Shown here: positions 43,745 to 51,003 of the stretch, piece after piece
How positions within the stretch are numbered: position 1 is the stretch's first letter
How the letters are laid out: each line of letters opens with the position of its first letter
Position numbers and translations under genes: made by a program
The notes under the pieces: generated by a model
Databases searched by the model: none
What the model was told of the DNA's origin: nothing
What the model saw: the letters and a program-made list of their open reading frames with translations, nothing else
Assembly (NCBI RefSeq): GCF_008630535.1
Contig: NZ_VWPH01000004.1
Location: forward strand, 1-64,000
Direction: 5' to 3'
DNA length: 64,000 bases
Source: Saccharopolyspora hirsuta
Lineage (GTDB): Bacteria > Actinomycetota > Actinomycetes > Mycobacteriales > Pseudonocardiaceae

Positions 43745-46045
43745 ATGTCACAGCCAGGGACGAGCATGGGGCGACGGAAGTTCCTCGGCTACCTGATCGG
43801 CGGTACCGGGCTGGTCGCCGCCGCGAACGTGGGACTGCTCGGTTCACCGGGGCAGGCGGGCGCGGTCACCGCGCCGGTGCCCGCAGAGCTGTACGACCTC
43901 AACGACGTGCTCACCGCTGCCGCGCAGCCCACCTCGCAGCTGATCAAGGTCGAGGTGCACGAGGACGGCACGGCGTCCTTCGAGTTACCCCGCGCCGAAG
44001 TGGGCCAGGGCATCACCACGTCCATCGCGATGATCATCGCCGAGGAGCTGGAGCTGCCGCTGGACAAGGTGCGCATCACGCTGGCGCCCGCGCGCCCCGA
44101 GCTGCTGTTCAACCAGCTCACCGGCGGGTCGAACACCATCTTCGCGATGTACACGCCGGTCCGGGTGGCCGCCGCGCTGGCCAAGCAGGCGCTGCTGGAG
44201 GCCGCGGCCGCGCTGCTCGGCGACACCGTCGGCAACCTGACCACCAAGGCCGGCGAGATCATCGGCAGCACCGGCAAGCTGCCCTACGGGGAGCTCGTGC
44301 CGAAGGCCGCGGTGCCGCGGACCACCGCGCGCGAGGTGGAGCTCAAACCGGCGTCGGAGTTCCGCGTGGTCGGCACCCCGCAGAACCGCAAGGACGCCTA
44401 CGCCGCGGTGACCGGGCAGAAGCAGTTCGCGATGGACCTGCAGGTCGAGGGCGCGCTGCCCGCGATGATCTGCCGCCCGCCGACGATCGGCGGCAGCGCC
44501 GCGGAGGTGCTGAACTCCGCCGAGGTCAAGGCGATGAACGGGGTCACGCACGTGGAGATCGTGCCGAGCGGCGTCGCCGTCCGGGCGCACACCTTCGGCC
44601 AGTGCATCGACGCCATCCGCGCGCTGCGGGTGAAGTGGAAGCCCGGCACGGCGGAGGACGCCTCCGACGACTCGATCCGCGCGGAGATCAAGTCCGCCGA
44701 GCTGCCTATGGTGGTGCCGCAGCTGCCCGCGCTGGCCGAGACGATGGACTTCGACTTCACCTTCTACTTCCGCAGCGGCTCCCCGCTGGAGCCGAACTCC
44801 GCCGTCGCCGACGTGCGCGAGGACAGCGCCACCATCTGGGCTTCGGCGAAGTCCCCGATCGCGGCCAAGCAGGAGATCGCCGCGACGCTGGGCATCCCGA
44901 GCGGCAAGGTGACGTTCAACGTGGTCGAGGGCGGGGGTTCCTTCGGGCGCAAGCTGTTCTTCGACGGCGCGCTGGAAGCGGCGATCGTCTCCCGCGCGTG
45001 CCGCGCACCGGTCCGGTTGATGTGGCACCGCGCCGACGAGCCCCGGCAGGGCCGGTCGCACCCGATGGTGACCGCGCGGGTCCGCGTCGCGCACCTGGGC
45101 GACCAGATCCTCAGCTTCGAGCACCGGCACACCGGGGTGGCCGTCGACTTCACCCACGGCCTGGGCGAGGCCATCACGGCCGCCGCGGGCAAGCTCCCGA
45201 TCGCGGGCAACCTCAGCCTCGCCGAGACGATCTTCGAGACCACCCAGTTCATGCCCTACGACTTCGGCGTCATCAACCAGAAGCTGATGGAGACCGGCTC
45301 CTACGACCGGTTCCCGACCAGCGCGGTCCGCAACGTCTACTCCCCCGACGTCCGCGCCGCCAACGAGCTGGTCGTCGACCAGATCGCGAAGAAGCTGGGC
45401 AAGGACCCCTACGAGTTCCGGATGGCCTACCTGCGCAAGGAGCGGGTCAAGCGGGTGCTGCAGAAGGTCGCCGAGGCCGGTGGGTGGGGCAAGCGGATGC
45501 CGTCCGGCACGGCGCAGGGCATCGCGATCCACGAGGAGTACAAGGGCGCGTCGGCCTGCCTGGTGGAGATCGACTGCCGACCGGAGACGGTCAACCGGAA
45601 GGTGCGCGACGCGGTGACCGGTCCGCTGGTCAGGAAGGTCACCTTCGCCATCGACCCGGGGCTGGCCATCAACCCCAAGGGAGTGGAGGCCCAGATGCAG
45701 GGCGGCATCTGCGACGGCATCGCGCTGGCGCTGACCAACTCCAGCCACCTCGTCGACGGCCACTTCCTCGAAGCCAGCTGGGACAACTCGGCCTACACGC
45801 GGCAGTGGAACACCCCGCGTGAGATGCAGGTCTTCGTGATGCCGAGCGACAACCCGCCCGGTGGCGCGGGGGAGGCCGGGGTCGCCTCCGCGTTCGCCGC
45901 GACGGCCTGCGCCTACGCCCGGGCGGTCGGGAAGCTGCCGCAGTACTTCCCGATCAACCACCACGACCCGCTGCACTTCGAGCCGAAGTCCTTCGTCCCG
46001 CCGGTGCCCGCGTCGCCGACCGACGGCCTGAGCCACACCTACTGA
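43745..46045 (+). CDS. Molybdopterin-binding subunit, xanthine-dehydrogenase family (isoquinoline 1-oxidoreductase beta-like)
   Basis: The 766-residue large subunit has a twin-arginine signal (MGRRKFLGYLIGG, Arg10-Arg11), so it is exported folded. Molybdenum-cofactor domains are evident: PRAEVGQGITTSIAMIIAEEL, LTGGSNTIF, VVEGGGSFGRKL, and the C-terminal NPKGVEAQMQGGICDGIALAL. The catalytic Glu710 lies in GGAGEAG. Proteins of the IorB type hydroxylate N-heterocycles or oxidise aldehydes with water as oxygen donor. The [2Fe-2S] subunit is the next gene. There is no FAD subunit and no XdhC/MocA maturation gene nearby, so electrons probably go to a cytochrome or quinone, as in IorAB. Confidence 0.88.
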   Translation: MSQPGTSMGRRKFLGYLIGGTGLVAAANVGLLGSPGQAGAVTAPVPAELYDLNDVLTAAAQPTSQLIKVEVHEDGTASFELPRAEVGQGITTSIAMIIAEELELPLDKVRITLAPARPELLFNQLTGGSNTIFAMYTPVRVAAALAKQALLEAAAALLGDTVGNLTTKAGEIIGSTGKLPYGELVPKAAVPRTTAREVELKPASEFRVVGTPQNRKDAYAAVTGQKQFAMDLQVEGALPAMICRPPTIGGSAAEVLNSAEVKAMNGVTHVEIVPSGVAVRAHTFGQCIDAIRALRVKWKPGTAEDASDDSIRAEIKSAELPMVVPQLPALAETMDFDFTFYFRSGSPLEPNSAVADVREDSATIWASAKSPIAAKQEIAATLGIPSGKVTFNVVEGGGSFGRKLFFDGALEAAIVSRACRAPVRLMWHRADEPRQGRSHPMVTARVRVAHLGDQILSFEHRHTGVAVDFTHGLGEAITAAAGKLPIAGNLSLAETIFETTQFMPYDFGVINQKLMETGSYDRFPTSAVRNVYSPDVRAANELVVDQIAKKLGKDPYEFRMAYLRKERVKRVLQKVAEAGGWGKRMPSGTAQGIAIHEEYKGASACLVEIDCRPETVNRKVRDAVTGPLVRKVTFAIDPGLAINPKGVEAQMQGGICDGIALALTNSSHLVDGHFLEASWDNSAYTRQWNTPREMQVFVMPSDNPPGGAGEAGVASAFAATACAYARAVGKLPQYFPINHHDPLHFEPKSFVPPVPASPTDGLSHTY

Positions 46046-46095
46046 GCAGTTCCCGGTCCGCGCCACACAGGTTTGAGTCCAGGAGGTCCCCGCTG

Positions 46096-46572
46096 ATGCC
46101 CACCCACACCTTCAAGGTCAACGGCGAGACGGTGACGGTCGAAGCCGACGACGGCGAACGCCTTCTCTGGGTGCTGCGCGATCTGCTCGGCATCCGCGGC
46201 CCCAAGTACGGCTGCGGCATCAACGTCTGCAAGGCGTGCACGTCGCACATCAACGGCAAGGCGTTCAACCCCTGCGCGGTGCCCGTGGGCGAGCTCTCCC
46301 CCGAGGACGAGGTGACCACGATCGAAGGCCTGCCCAAGACGGTCGGCAAGGACCTGCACCCGATGCAGGAGGCGTGGCTGGAGCACGACGTCGCGCAGTG
46401 CGGCTACTGCCAGCCGGGGCAGATCATGGCGGCCGTGGCGAAGGTGAACCAGGCCCGCCGGGAAGGGCGCGAGATCGACGACGCGCTGCTGGACGAGATC
46501 CGCAACGTCTGCCGCTGCGGCACCTACTACCGCATCCGCGAGGCGATCAAGGCGGGCGCGGAGAAGATGTGA
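46096..46572 (+). CDS. [2Fe-2S] subunit (IorA/CoxS-like)
   Basis: The 158-residue small subunit binds two [2Fe-2S] clusters. The plant-type cluster uses Cys40, 45, 48 and 60 (GCGINVCKACTSH). The C-terminal helical cluster uses Cys102, 105, 139 and 141 (QCGYCQPGQI, NVCRCGTYYRIREAI). It has no signal peptide of its own and would be exported with the Tat-bearing large subunit. AGGAGG lies ten bases before the ATG. A long hairpin ends the operon. Confidence 0.93.
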   Translation: MPTHTFKVNGETVTVEADDGERLLWVLRDLLGIRGPKYGCGINVCKACTSHINGKAFNPCAVPVGELSPEDEVTTIEGLPKTVGKDLHPMQEAWLEHDVAQCGYCQPGQIMAAVAKVNQARREGREIDDALLDEIRNVCRCGTYYRIREAIKAGAEKM

Positions 46573-46576
46573 CCGC

Positions 46577-46621
46577 GCAGGGCTTCCCCGTCCAGCCCCT
46601 CGTCGGACGGGGAAGCCCTGC
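46577..46621. terminator. Strong bidirectional terminator after the molybdoenzyme operon
   Basis: Perfect 17-bp arms (GCAGGGCTTCCCCGTCC and its complement) flank an 11-base loop. The hairpin sits between convergent genes ending at 46572 and 46625. Confidence 0.88.
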
Positions 46622-46624
46622 TGC

Positions 46625-47242
46625 TCAAGGGGTTTCGCGCAGCCAGTCGCGGGCCGCGGCCACGCCGTCGAGCGTGATCTGGTGCCCGCCCGGGTGCCAG
46701 TGGGCCGTGACGCGGGCGGAGCGCTCCTCGAACTTCGCCACGAGGTCCTCCGCGGACTCCGTCGGCGCCATCGGGTCGCGCGTCCCGTTCGACAGCAGCA
46801 CGCGCGTGCCGGTCAGGTCCAGCGCGGGCGGCTCCGGGACCGGCAGCATCGCCGCGAACGCCACGACTTCCGTGATCGCGTCGGGCCGCAGCAGCGCGGT
46901 TGCGGCGGCGATGTTCGCGCCGTTGGAGAAGCCCACGGCCACCAGCCGCCGCGTCCCCAGCTGGTAGCTGGTGCGCGCTTCGCGGACGAATTCGGCGAGC
47001 TGGTCGGCCCGGCGCACTACGTCCTCGTGGTCGAAGACGCCTTCGCGCAGGCGCCGGAACCACCGCGCCATCCCGTTCTCCGACACCGGCCCGGCCGGGG
47101 CGAGCAGTGCTGAGCGCGGGCTGATCTCCTTCGCCAGCCCCACCAGGTCGTCCGGGCTCCCGCCGGTGCCGTGCAACAGCAGCAGCACCGGCTCGTCCGG
47201 ATCTCCCTCGTGGAAGCGGTGCGGCCAGGCCGGGGTGCTCAT
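46625..47242 (-). CDS. mhqD: Carboxylesterase/phospholipase-type alpha/beta hydrolase (MhqD-like)
   Basis: The 205-residue hydrolase has a HGTGGSPDDL oxyanion-hole strand and the triad Ser106 (VGFSNGAN), Asp156 (NGTRDPMAP) and His187 (HPGGHQIT). It overlaps the ring-cleaving dioxygenase gene by four bases (ATGA at 47239-47242). In Bacillus, MhqD and MhqO are induced together by hydroquinones. The coupling supports the assignment. The hydrolase probably processes the ring-fission product. Confidence 0.85.
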   Translation of the reverse strand: MSTPAWPHRFHEGDPDEPVLLLLHGTGGSPDDLVGLAKEISPRSALLAPAGPVSENGMARWFRRLREGVFDHEDVVRRADQLAEFVREARTSYQLGTRRLVAVGFSNGANIAAATALLRPDAITEVVAFAAMLPVPEPPALDLTGTRVLLSNGTRDPMAPTESAEDLVAKFEERSARVTAHWHPGGHQITLDGVAAARDWLRETP

Positions 47243-48225
47243 CGGCGCTCCGCCAGGATCTCGGCGACCTCGGGGTTGTTCTCGTCCGGCAGGTCCAGCT
47301 CCGGCAGCCCTTCCTGGATCTCCTCGCGCTTGGGCTCCAGCCACGGCGGCAGCTTCAGGGCGCGGCCCAGCTCCAGCAGCGGTTCGTCGACGCCGAACCC
47401 GGGGGCGTCGGTGGCGATCTCCTGCAGCACGCCGCCGGGTTCGCGGAAGTAGATCGAGTGGAAGTACTGCCGGTCCAGGATGGACGTCACGTCGTAGCCC
47501 TTGCCCACGAGCTCCTCGCGCCACGCCAGCTGGGTGGCGTCGTCGGGCACCCGCCAGGCGATGTGGTGCACCGTGCCACCGGCGACCAGCCCGCGCGGGG
47601 CGTCCGGGGAGACCTGGACGTCGACCAGCGCACCGGGGCCGCCGTCACCGGCGGCGAAGCGCAGCCGGTTGCCGTCCTGGTGCACGAACCGCAGCCCCAG
47701 GTCGTCCACGAGCGTCGCAGCGGTCGCGTCCTCCTTCGCGACGGTCATGGTCACCGAGTGCAGGCCCCGGATCGCGTGCTCGCCCGGAACCAGCGGGGTG
47801 TCCCACGGGTCGCGCGGGTCGCCCTGCGGGTGCGCCACCAGGGCGAGCCCCAGGCCGTCGGGGTCCTGGAAGCTGAGCGCGTCCTCCTCGTCGGAGTTGG
47901 TGATCCGGCTGGTCCGCACCCCGGCCGCTTCGAGGTGCTGCTGCCACCAGCCGATCGAGTTCGCCGGGACGGAGAACGCGGTCGTGGTGGCCTGGCCGGT
48001 CCCCCGGCGGCCGTCCGGGACCCCGTCCCACGGGAAGAAGGTCATCAGCGTTCCCGGCCTGCCCTCGGCGTCGCCGTAGTACAGGTGGTAGGTGCCGGGA
48101 TCGTCGAAGTTCACCGTGGTCTTGACCAGGCGCAGCCCCAGGGTGCGCAGGTAGAAGTCGGCGTTGCGCTGCGGGTTCCCGCCGATGGCGGTGACGTGGT
48201 GCAGACCTGTGGTGCTGATCGACAT
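47239..48225 (-). CDS. mhqO: Ring-cleaving dioxygenase, glyoxalase/bleomycin-resistance fold (MhqO-like)
   Basis: The 328-residue protein has two VOC modules: residues 5-140 (GLHHVTAIGGNPQRNADFYL, LGLRLVKTTVNFDD) and 150-275 (LHSVTMTVAKED, HHIAWRVPDD, HSIYFREPGG). The metal-site residues are His9, His-221-type in VHHIAW, and Glu in LQEIATD. MhqO proteins open hydroquinone rings and confer quinone resistance. Its partners are MhqD (overlapping) and a WrbA-like quinone reductase upstream, on the same strand but behind a hairpin. Confidence 0.88.
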   Translation of the reverse strand: MSISTTGLHHVTAIGGNPQRNADFYLRTLGLRLVKTTVNFDDPGTYHLYYGDAEGRPGTLMTFFPWDGVPDGRRGTGQATTTAFSVPANSIGWWQQHLEAAGVRTSRITNSDEEDALSFQDPDGLGLALVAHPQGDPRDPWDTPLVPGEHAIRGLHSVTMTVAKEDATAATLVDDLGLRFVHQDGNRLRFAAGDGGPGALVDVQVSPDAPRGLVAGGTVHHIAWRVPDDATQLAWREELVGKGYDVTSILDRQYFHSIYFREPGGVLQEIATDAPGFGVDEPLLELGRALKLPPWLEPKREEIQEGLPELDLPDENNPEVAEILAERR

Positions 48226-48266
48226 GACCGCCTCCTGCGGTTCGGGCCGGTGGGGATCGGGTGGTC

Positions 48267-48309
48267 TCCTCGGCTGGGCACCCGGGTTCGCCGGATGCCC
48301 AGCCGAGGA
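48267..48309 (-). terminator. Hairpin between wrbA and mhqO
   Basis: Perfect 14-bp arms TCCTCGGCTGGGCA / TGCCCAGCCGAGGA flank a 15-base loop. The hairpin lies eight bases after the wrbA stop codon, so wrbA may be transcribed apart from mhqOD or the hairpin may attenuate the latter. Confidence 0.75.
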
Positions 48310-48316
48310 GGTTCGG

Positions 48317-48928
48317 TCAGGCGCGGCCGTTCTTCAAGGCCTGGGCCACACCCACAACACGGCGGGCCTGCACAGCCGCAGCCGCACGCGTGGTGTCATC
48401 GACCTTGTTCGCGCCCTGCGCGTCCACGTGGCTGGTGCCATACGGGTTGCCGTCGGCGAACTTCGCACCATCGGTGTAACCCGGAGCCACCACGATCCCA
48501 CCGAAGTGGTGGAAGGTGTTGTACAGCGCCAGCAGCGTCGACTCCTGACCGCCGTGCGTGGTCGAGGTCGAGGTGAACCCGCTGTAAACCTTGTCCGCCA
48601 GCAGACCCTGCGCCCACTGCCCACCCAACGTGTCGATGAACTGCTTGAGCTGAGAAGAGATGTTGCCGAACCGGGTCGGCGAACCGAACAACACCGCATC
48701 GGCCCACACCACGTCATCCGCGGTGGCCTCCGGAACCGAACGAGTCGCCTCCACATTCGCCCGCCACGCCGGATTGCTGTCGATCGCCGCATCCGGAGCC
48801 AGCTCGGCCACCCGCCGCAACCGCACCTCCGCACCCGCCGCCTCAGCCTCCGCGGCCAACGTGTTCGCGATCTCCGTACCAGTACCGGTCGACGAGTAGT
48901 AGATGATGCTGACCTTGACGTTGCCCAC
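48317..48928 (-). CDS. wrbA: NAD(P)H:quinone oxidoreductase, WrbA flavodoxin family
   Basis: The 203-residue flavodoxin-like enzyme has the FMN phosphate loop SSTGTGTEIANTL (12-24), the GSPTRFGNISSQLKQFID loop, and GGQESTLLALYNTFHHFGGIVV. These are all WrbA hallmarks. It reduces quinones by two electrons and so avoids semiquinones. The start is GTG at 48928 with AAGGAG seven bases upstream. It forms a quinone-stress set with mhqO and mhqD. Tandem GACACT repeats lie in its promoter region. Confidence 0.92.
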   Translation of the reverse strand: MGNVKVSIIYYSSTGTGTEIANTLAAEAEAAGAEVRLRRVAELAPDAAIDSNPAWRANVEATRSVPEATADDVVWADAVLFGSPTRFGNISSQLKQFIDTLGGQWAQGLLADKVYSGFTSTSTTHGGQESTLLALYNTFHHFGGIVVAPGYTDGAKFADGNPYGTSHVDAQGANKVDDTTRAAAAVQARRVVGVAQALKNGRA

Positions 48929-48989
48929 GACATGACTCCTTGCACACGAAGACGGGCGACCAAACACCCCGCCGATCTCTTACGAGCAA

Positions 48990-49009
48990 GACACTACTCG
49001 ACACTTCTC
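48990..49009. promoter_or_regulatory. Tandem 10-base GACACTnCTC repeats upstream of wrbA
   Basis: GACACTACTC (48990-48999) is followed at once by GACACTTCTC (49000-49009), nine of ten bases identical. The repeats lie 62-81 bases upstream of the wrbA start, between it and the CMD gene. DUF24/HxlR-type quinone sensors and MarR-type sensors bind repeats in such places. The binding protein is unknown. Confidence 0.4.
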
Positions 49010-49069
49010 TTCCACGCAAGAATTCATCGCGAGAGAGTTGGAGCGCGAGACGCGGGTCACACGCGCCGA

Positions 49070-49096
49070 TGTCACAGGGCGCCGGGACATCTCGTC
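49070..49096 (+). promoter_or_regulatory. ECF41-type promoter of the CMD gene
   Basis: TGTCACA at 49070-49076 and CGTC at 49093-49096 are separated by exactly 16 bases. This is the ECF41 promoter motif described for Bacillus and Rhodobacter (TGTCACA-N16-CGTC). It ends 41 bases before the ATG of the carboxymuconolactone-decarboxylase-like gene. The ECF41 sigma gene itself lies 0.9 kb downstream. Confidence 0.85.
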
Positions 49097-49137
49097 TCGG
49101 GAGGTGCAGGGACCGGAACTCCACGGAGGAGCACACG

Positions 49138-49611
49138 ATGGACGCGCGACTCGACTACCTCGCCAGCCCGACCGCGGGCAAGATCATCAAGTACGTGATG
49201 TCGACGGGCCGGGCGCTCAAGGAATCGCCGCTGCCGAGCACGACCACGGAGCTGGTGGCGCTGCGCGTGAGCCAGATCAACGGCTGCGCCGTCTGCATCG
49301 ACATGCACACCAAGGACGCCGCGCACGCCGGTGAGAGCGCCGTGCGGCTGAACCTGGTCGCGGCGTGGCGGGAGGCCACGGTCTTCACCGAGGCCGAGCG
49401 CGCCGCGCTGGAACTGGCCGAAGCGGGCACCCGGGCCGCGGAGGTGCCCGGCGGGGTGAACGACGAGGTGTGGGAGCGCGCCGCCCAGCACTACGACCAG
49501 GAGCAGCTGACCGCGCTGGTGGTCCTGATCTCCTTCATGGGCATGGTGAACCGGCTCAACATCATCACCCGGCAACCGGCGGGCAACTACGAGCCCGGCC
49601 AGTTCCACTGA
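49138..49611 (+). CDS. Carboxymuconolactone decarboxylase-family protein (AhpD-like; ECF41 target)
   Basis: The 157-residue CMD-fold protein has the AhpD-type redox motif ELVALRVSQINGCAVCIDMHT (Cys50, Cys53, His57). It probably works as a peroxidase or disulfide reductase-like protein, not a true decarboxylase. GGAGGAG lies before the ATG. It is the C of the 'COE' genes (carboxymuconolactone decarboxylase, oxidoreductase, epimerase) that usually accompany ECF41 sigma factors and are their main known targets. The ECF41 promoter and the sigma gene downstream fit this. Confidence 0.9.
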   Translation: MDARLDYLASPTAGKIIKYVMSTGRALKESPLPSTTTELVALRVSQINGCAVCIDMHTKDAAHAGESAVRLNLVAAWREATVFTEAERAALELAEAGTRAAEVPGGVNDEVWERAAQHYDQEQLTALVVLISFMGMVNRLNIITRQPAGNYEPGQFH

Positions 49612-49727
49612 GGACGGACCCGACCCGGACCGACGCGATTTCAATGAGGTTTTTCCAACCTCGTTCTGCGCGGCGGTGCCGGTGGCGGAACCTCAGCGCC
49701 CGCCTGGACTCCGGGGTCCCTGACTTA

Positions 49728-49742
49728 TGTATGACCAATACA
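49728..49742. promoter_or_regulatory. TGTATGACCAATACA palindrome
   Basis: Five-base arms TGTAT/ATACA flank a 5-base centre, in a locally AT-rich stretch. It is a candidate operator upstream of the sigma-factor gene. Confidence 0.3.
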
Positions 49743-49909
49743 CGGTGTCAGGGCCGTCCTCGCCGGAAGGAACCCCAGAGGGGTGGGCACCGTGAACCCG
49801 CGGCGGTGCAAGCTGCGAGGGTGGGCTATGCGCCTAGCGGCGCATGCGGCACCTGCCGACCGGTGCAGTTCGCCCTTCTCAGCTGCGGTCCACGGACAGG
49901 ATGAACAAG

Positions 49910-49943
49910 TTCAATGGAAATCGGAGGTCCGATTTCCATTGAA
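49910..49943. repeat. 34-base palindrome with 16-base perfect arms
   Basis: TTCAATGGAAATCGGA (49910-49925) and its exact complement (49928-49943) are separated only by GG. It lies 70 bases upstream of the sigma-factor start. The arms are low in G+C for this genome. It could be a regulator site, a cruciform, or the end of a small mobile repeat. Confidence 0.8.
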
Positions 49944-50013
49944 ATCGCGGAGGGCGTGCACCGGAGGCCGCCGGTCGGAGGATCATCCGGGGATCAGCTG
50001 ACGGGAGAACGGA

Positions 50014-50943
50014 GTGGGAGTGGACAAGGTCGAGGAGTTCGAGGAGCTGCGGCCGCTGCTGTTCTCGATCGCCTACCGGATCCTGGGCAGCGTGGGCGAG
50101 GCCGAGGACGCCGTGCAGGAGACGTGGCTGCGCTTCGACCGCTCGACGACGCGGCCCGAGTCGACCAAGGCGTACTTGTCCGCCGTGGTCACCCGCATCT
50201 CGATCGACGTGCTGCGCTCGGCGCGGGTGCGGCGGGAGGAGTACGTCGGGCCGTGGTTCCCCGAGCCGCTGCTGGAGGACCCGTACCAGGACCCGGGACG
50301 GTCGGCCGAACTGGCCGATTCGGTGTCGATGGCGGCGCTCCTGCTGCTGGAGCGGCTCAGCCCGCTGGAGCGGGCGGTGTTCGTCCTGCGGGAGGTGTTC
50401 GCCTTCGGCTTCGACGACGTCGCCGCAGCGGTCGGGCGGTCGGAGGCGGCGTGCCGACAGCTGGCGGTGCGGGCGCGGCAGCACATGCAGGACGGCCGGC
50501 CCCGGTTCGCCGCGGACCGCCAGCGGCGGCAGGAGCTGGCGACCCGCTTCTTCGACGCGCTGCAGAACGGCGACGTGGGCGGGCTCCAGGACCTGCTGGC
50601 CGCCGACGTGCAACTGGTCGGCGACGGCGGCGGCAAGGCCCCGCAGCTGGCCCGGACCGTCGTGGGCGCGGAGAAGGTGGCCCGGTTGCTGGGCACGGCC
50701 TTCCCGCCGCTGCTCCGGATCGAGGTGACCTTCGAGCCGCGCGAGATCAACGGCCAGCCCGGCGCCGTCTTCCGCGACCGCCACGGCAAGGTGCTCAACG
50801 CCTTGGTCCTCGACGTGCTCGACGACAAGGTCCAGGCCATCCGCGGGGTGCTCAACCCGGACAAGCTCGGCCACCTCGGCCCGGTGGCCGACGCCTGGGC
50901 GGTCAACCAGGAGCTGCGGCAGTCCCGCCGCCAGGCGCGCTGA
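50014..50943 (+). CDS. ECF41-family RNA polymerase sigma factor (SigJ-like)
   Basis: A 309-residue sigma factor. Sigma-2 is at about residues 8-75 (LLFSIAYRILGSVGEAEDAVQETWLRF), sigma-4 at about 110-165 (LSPLERAVFVLREVFAFGFDDVAAAVGRS), and a SnoaL-like C-terminal extension runs from about 175 to 290, ending in an NPDKL-type motif (GVLNPDKLGHL). In ECF41 proteins this extension replaces an anti-sigma factor and tunes activity. The start codon is GTG at 50014. The CMD gene upstream has a perfect ECF41 promoter. Confidence 0.93.
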   Translation: MGVDKVEEFEELRPLLFSIAYRILGSVGEAEDAVQETWLRFDRSTTRPESTKAYLSAVVTRISIDVLRSARVRREEYVGPWFPEPLLEDPYQDPGRSAELADSVSMAALLLLERLSPLERAVFVLREVFAFGFDDVAAAVGRSEAACRQLAVRARQHMQDGRPRFAADRQRRQELATRFFDALQNGDVGGLQDLLAADVQLVGDGGGKAPQLARTVVGAEKVARLLGTAFPPLLRIEVTFEPREINGQPGAVFRDRHGKVLNALVLDVLDDKVQAIRGVLNPDKLGHLGPVADAWAVNQELRQSRRQAR

Positions 50944-51003
50944 CCGCGCGTCCGGTGGTCATCGCTGATGACCACCGGACACGTCCGCCTCAGCGAGCAG
51001 CGG

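Larger units (their letters stand above)
49612..50013. other. 402-base non-coding region with hairpins and palindromes
   Basis: No convincing gene is seen here. The region carries a GAGGTT/AACCTC hairpin (49646-49662) that may end the CMD transcript, a TGTATGACCAATACA palindrome (49728-49742), and a 34-base near-continuous palindrome (49910-49943). Several stretches are AT-richer than the surroundings. The sigma-factor promoter must lie here, but no TGTCACA motif is evident in front of the sigma gene. Confidence 0.5.

Noticed and set aside
49783..50001. 72-codon frame in the gap before the ECF41 gene
   Set aside because: It runs through the 34-base palindrome and ends just before the sigma gene. 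No protein features are visible.
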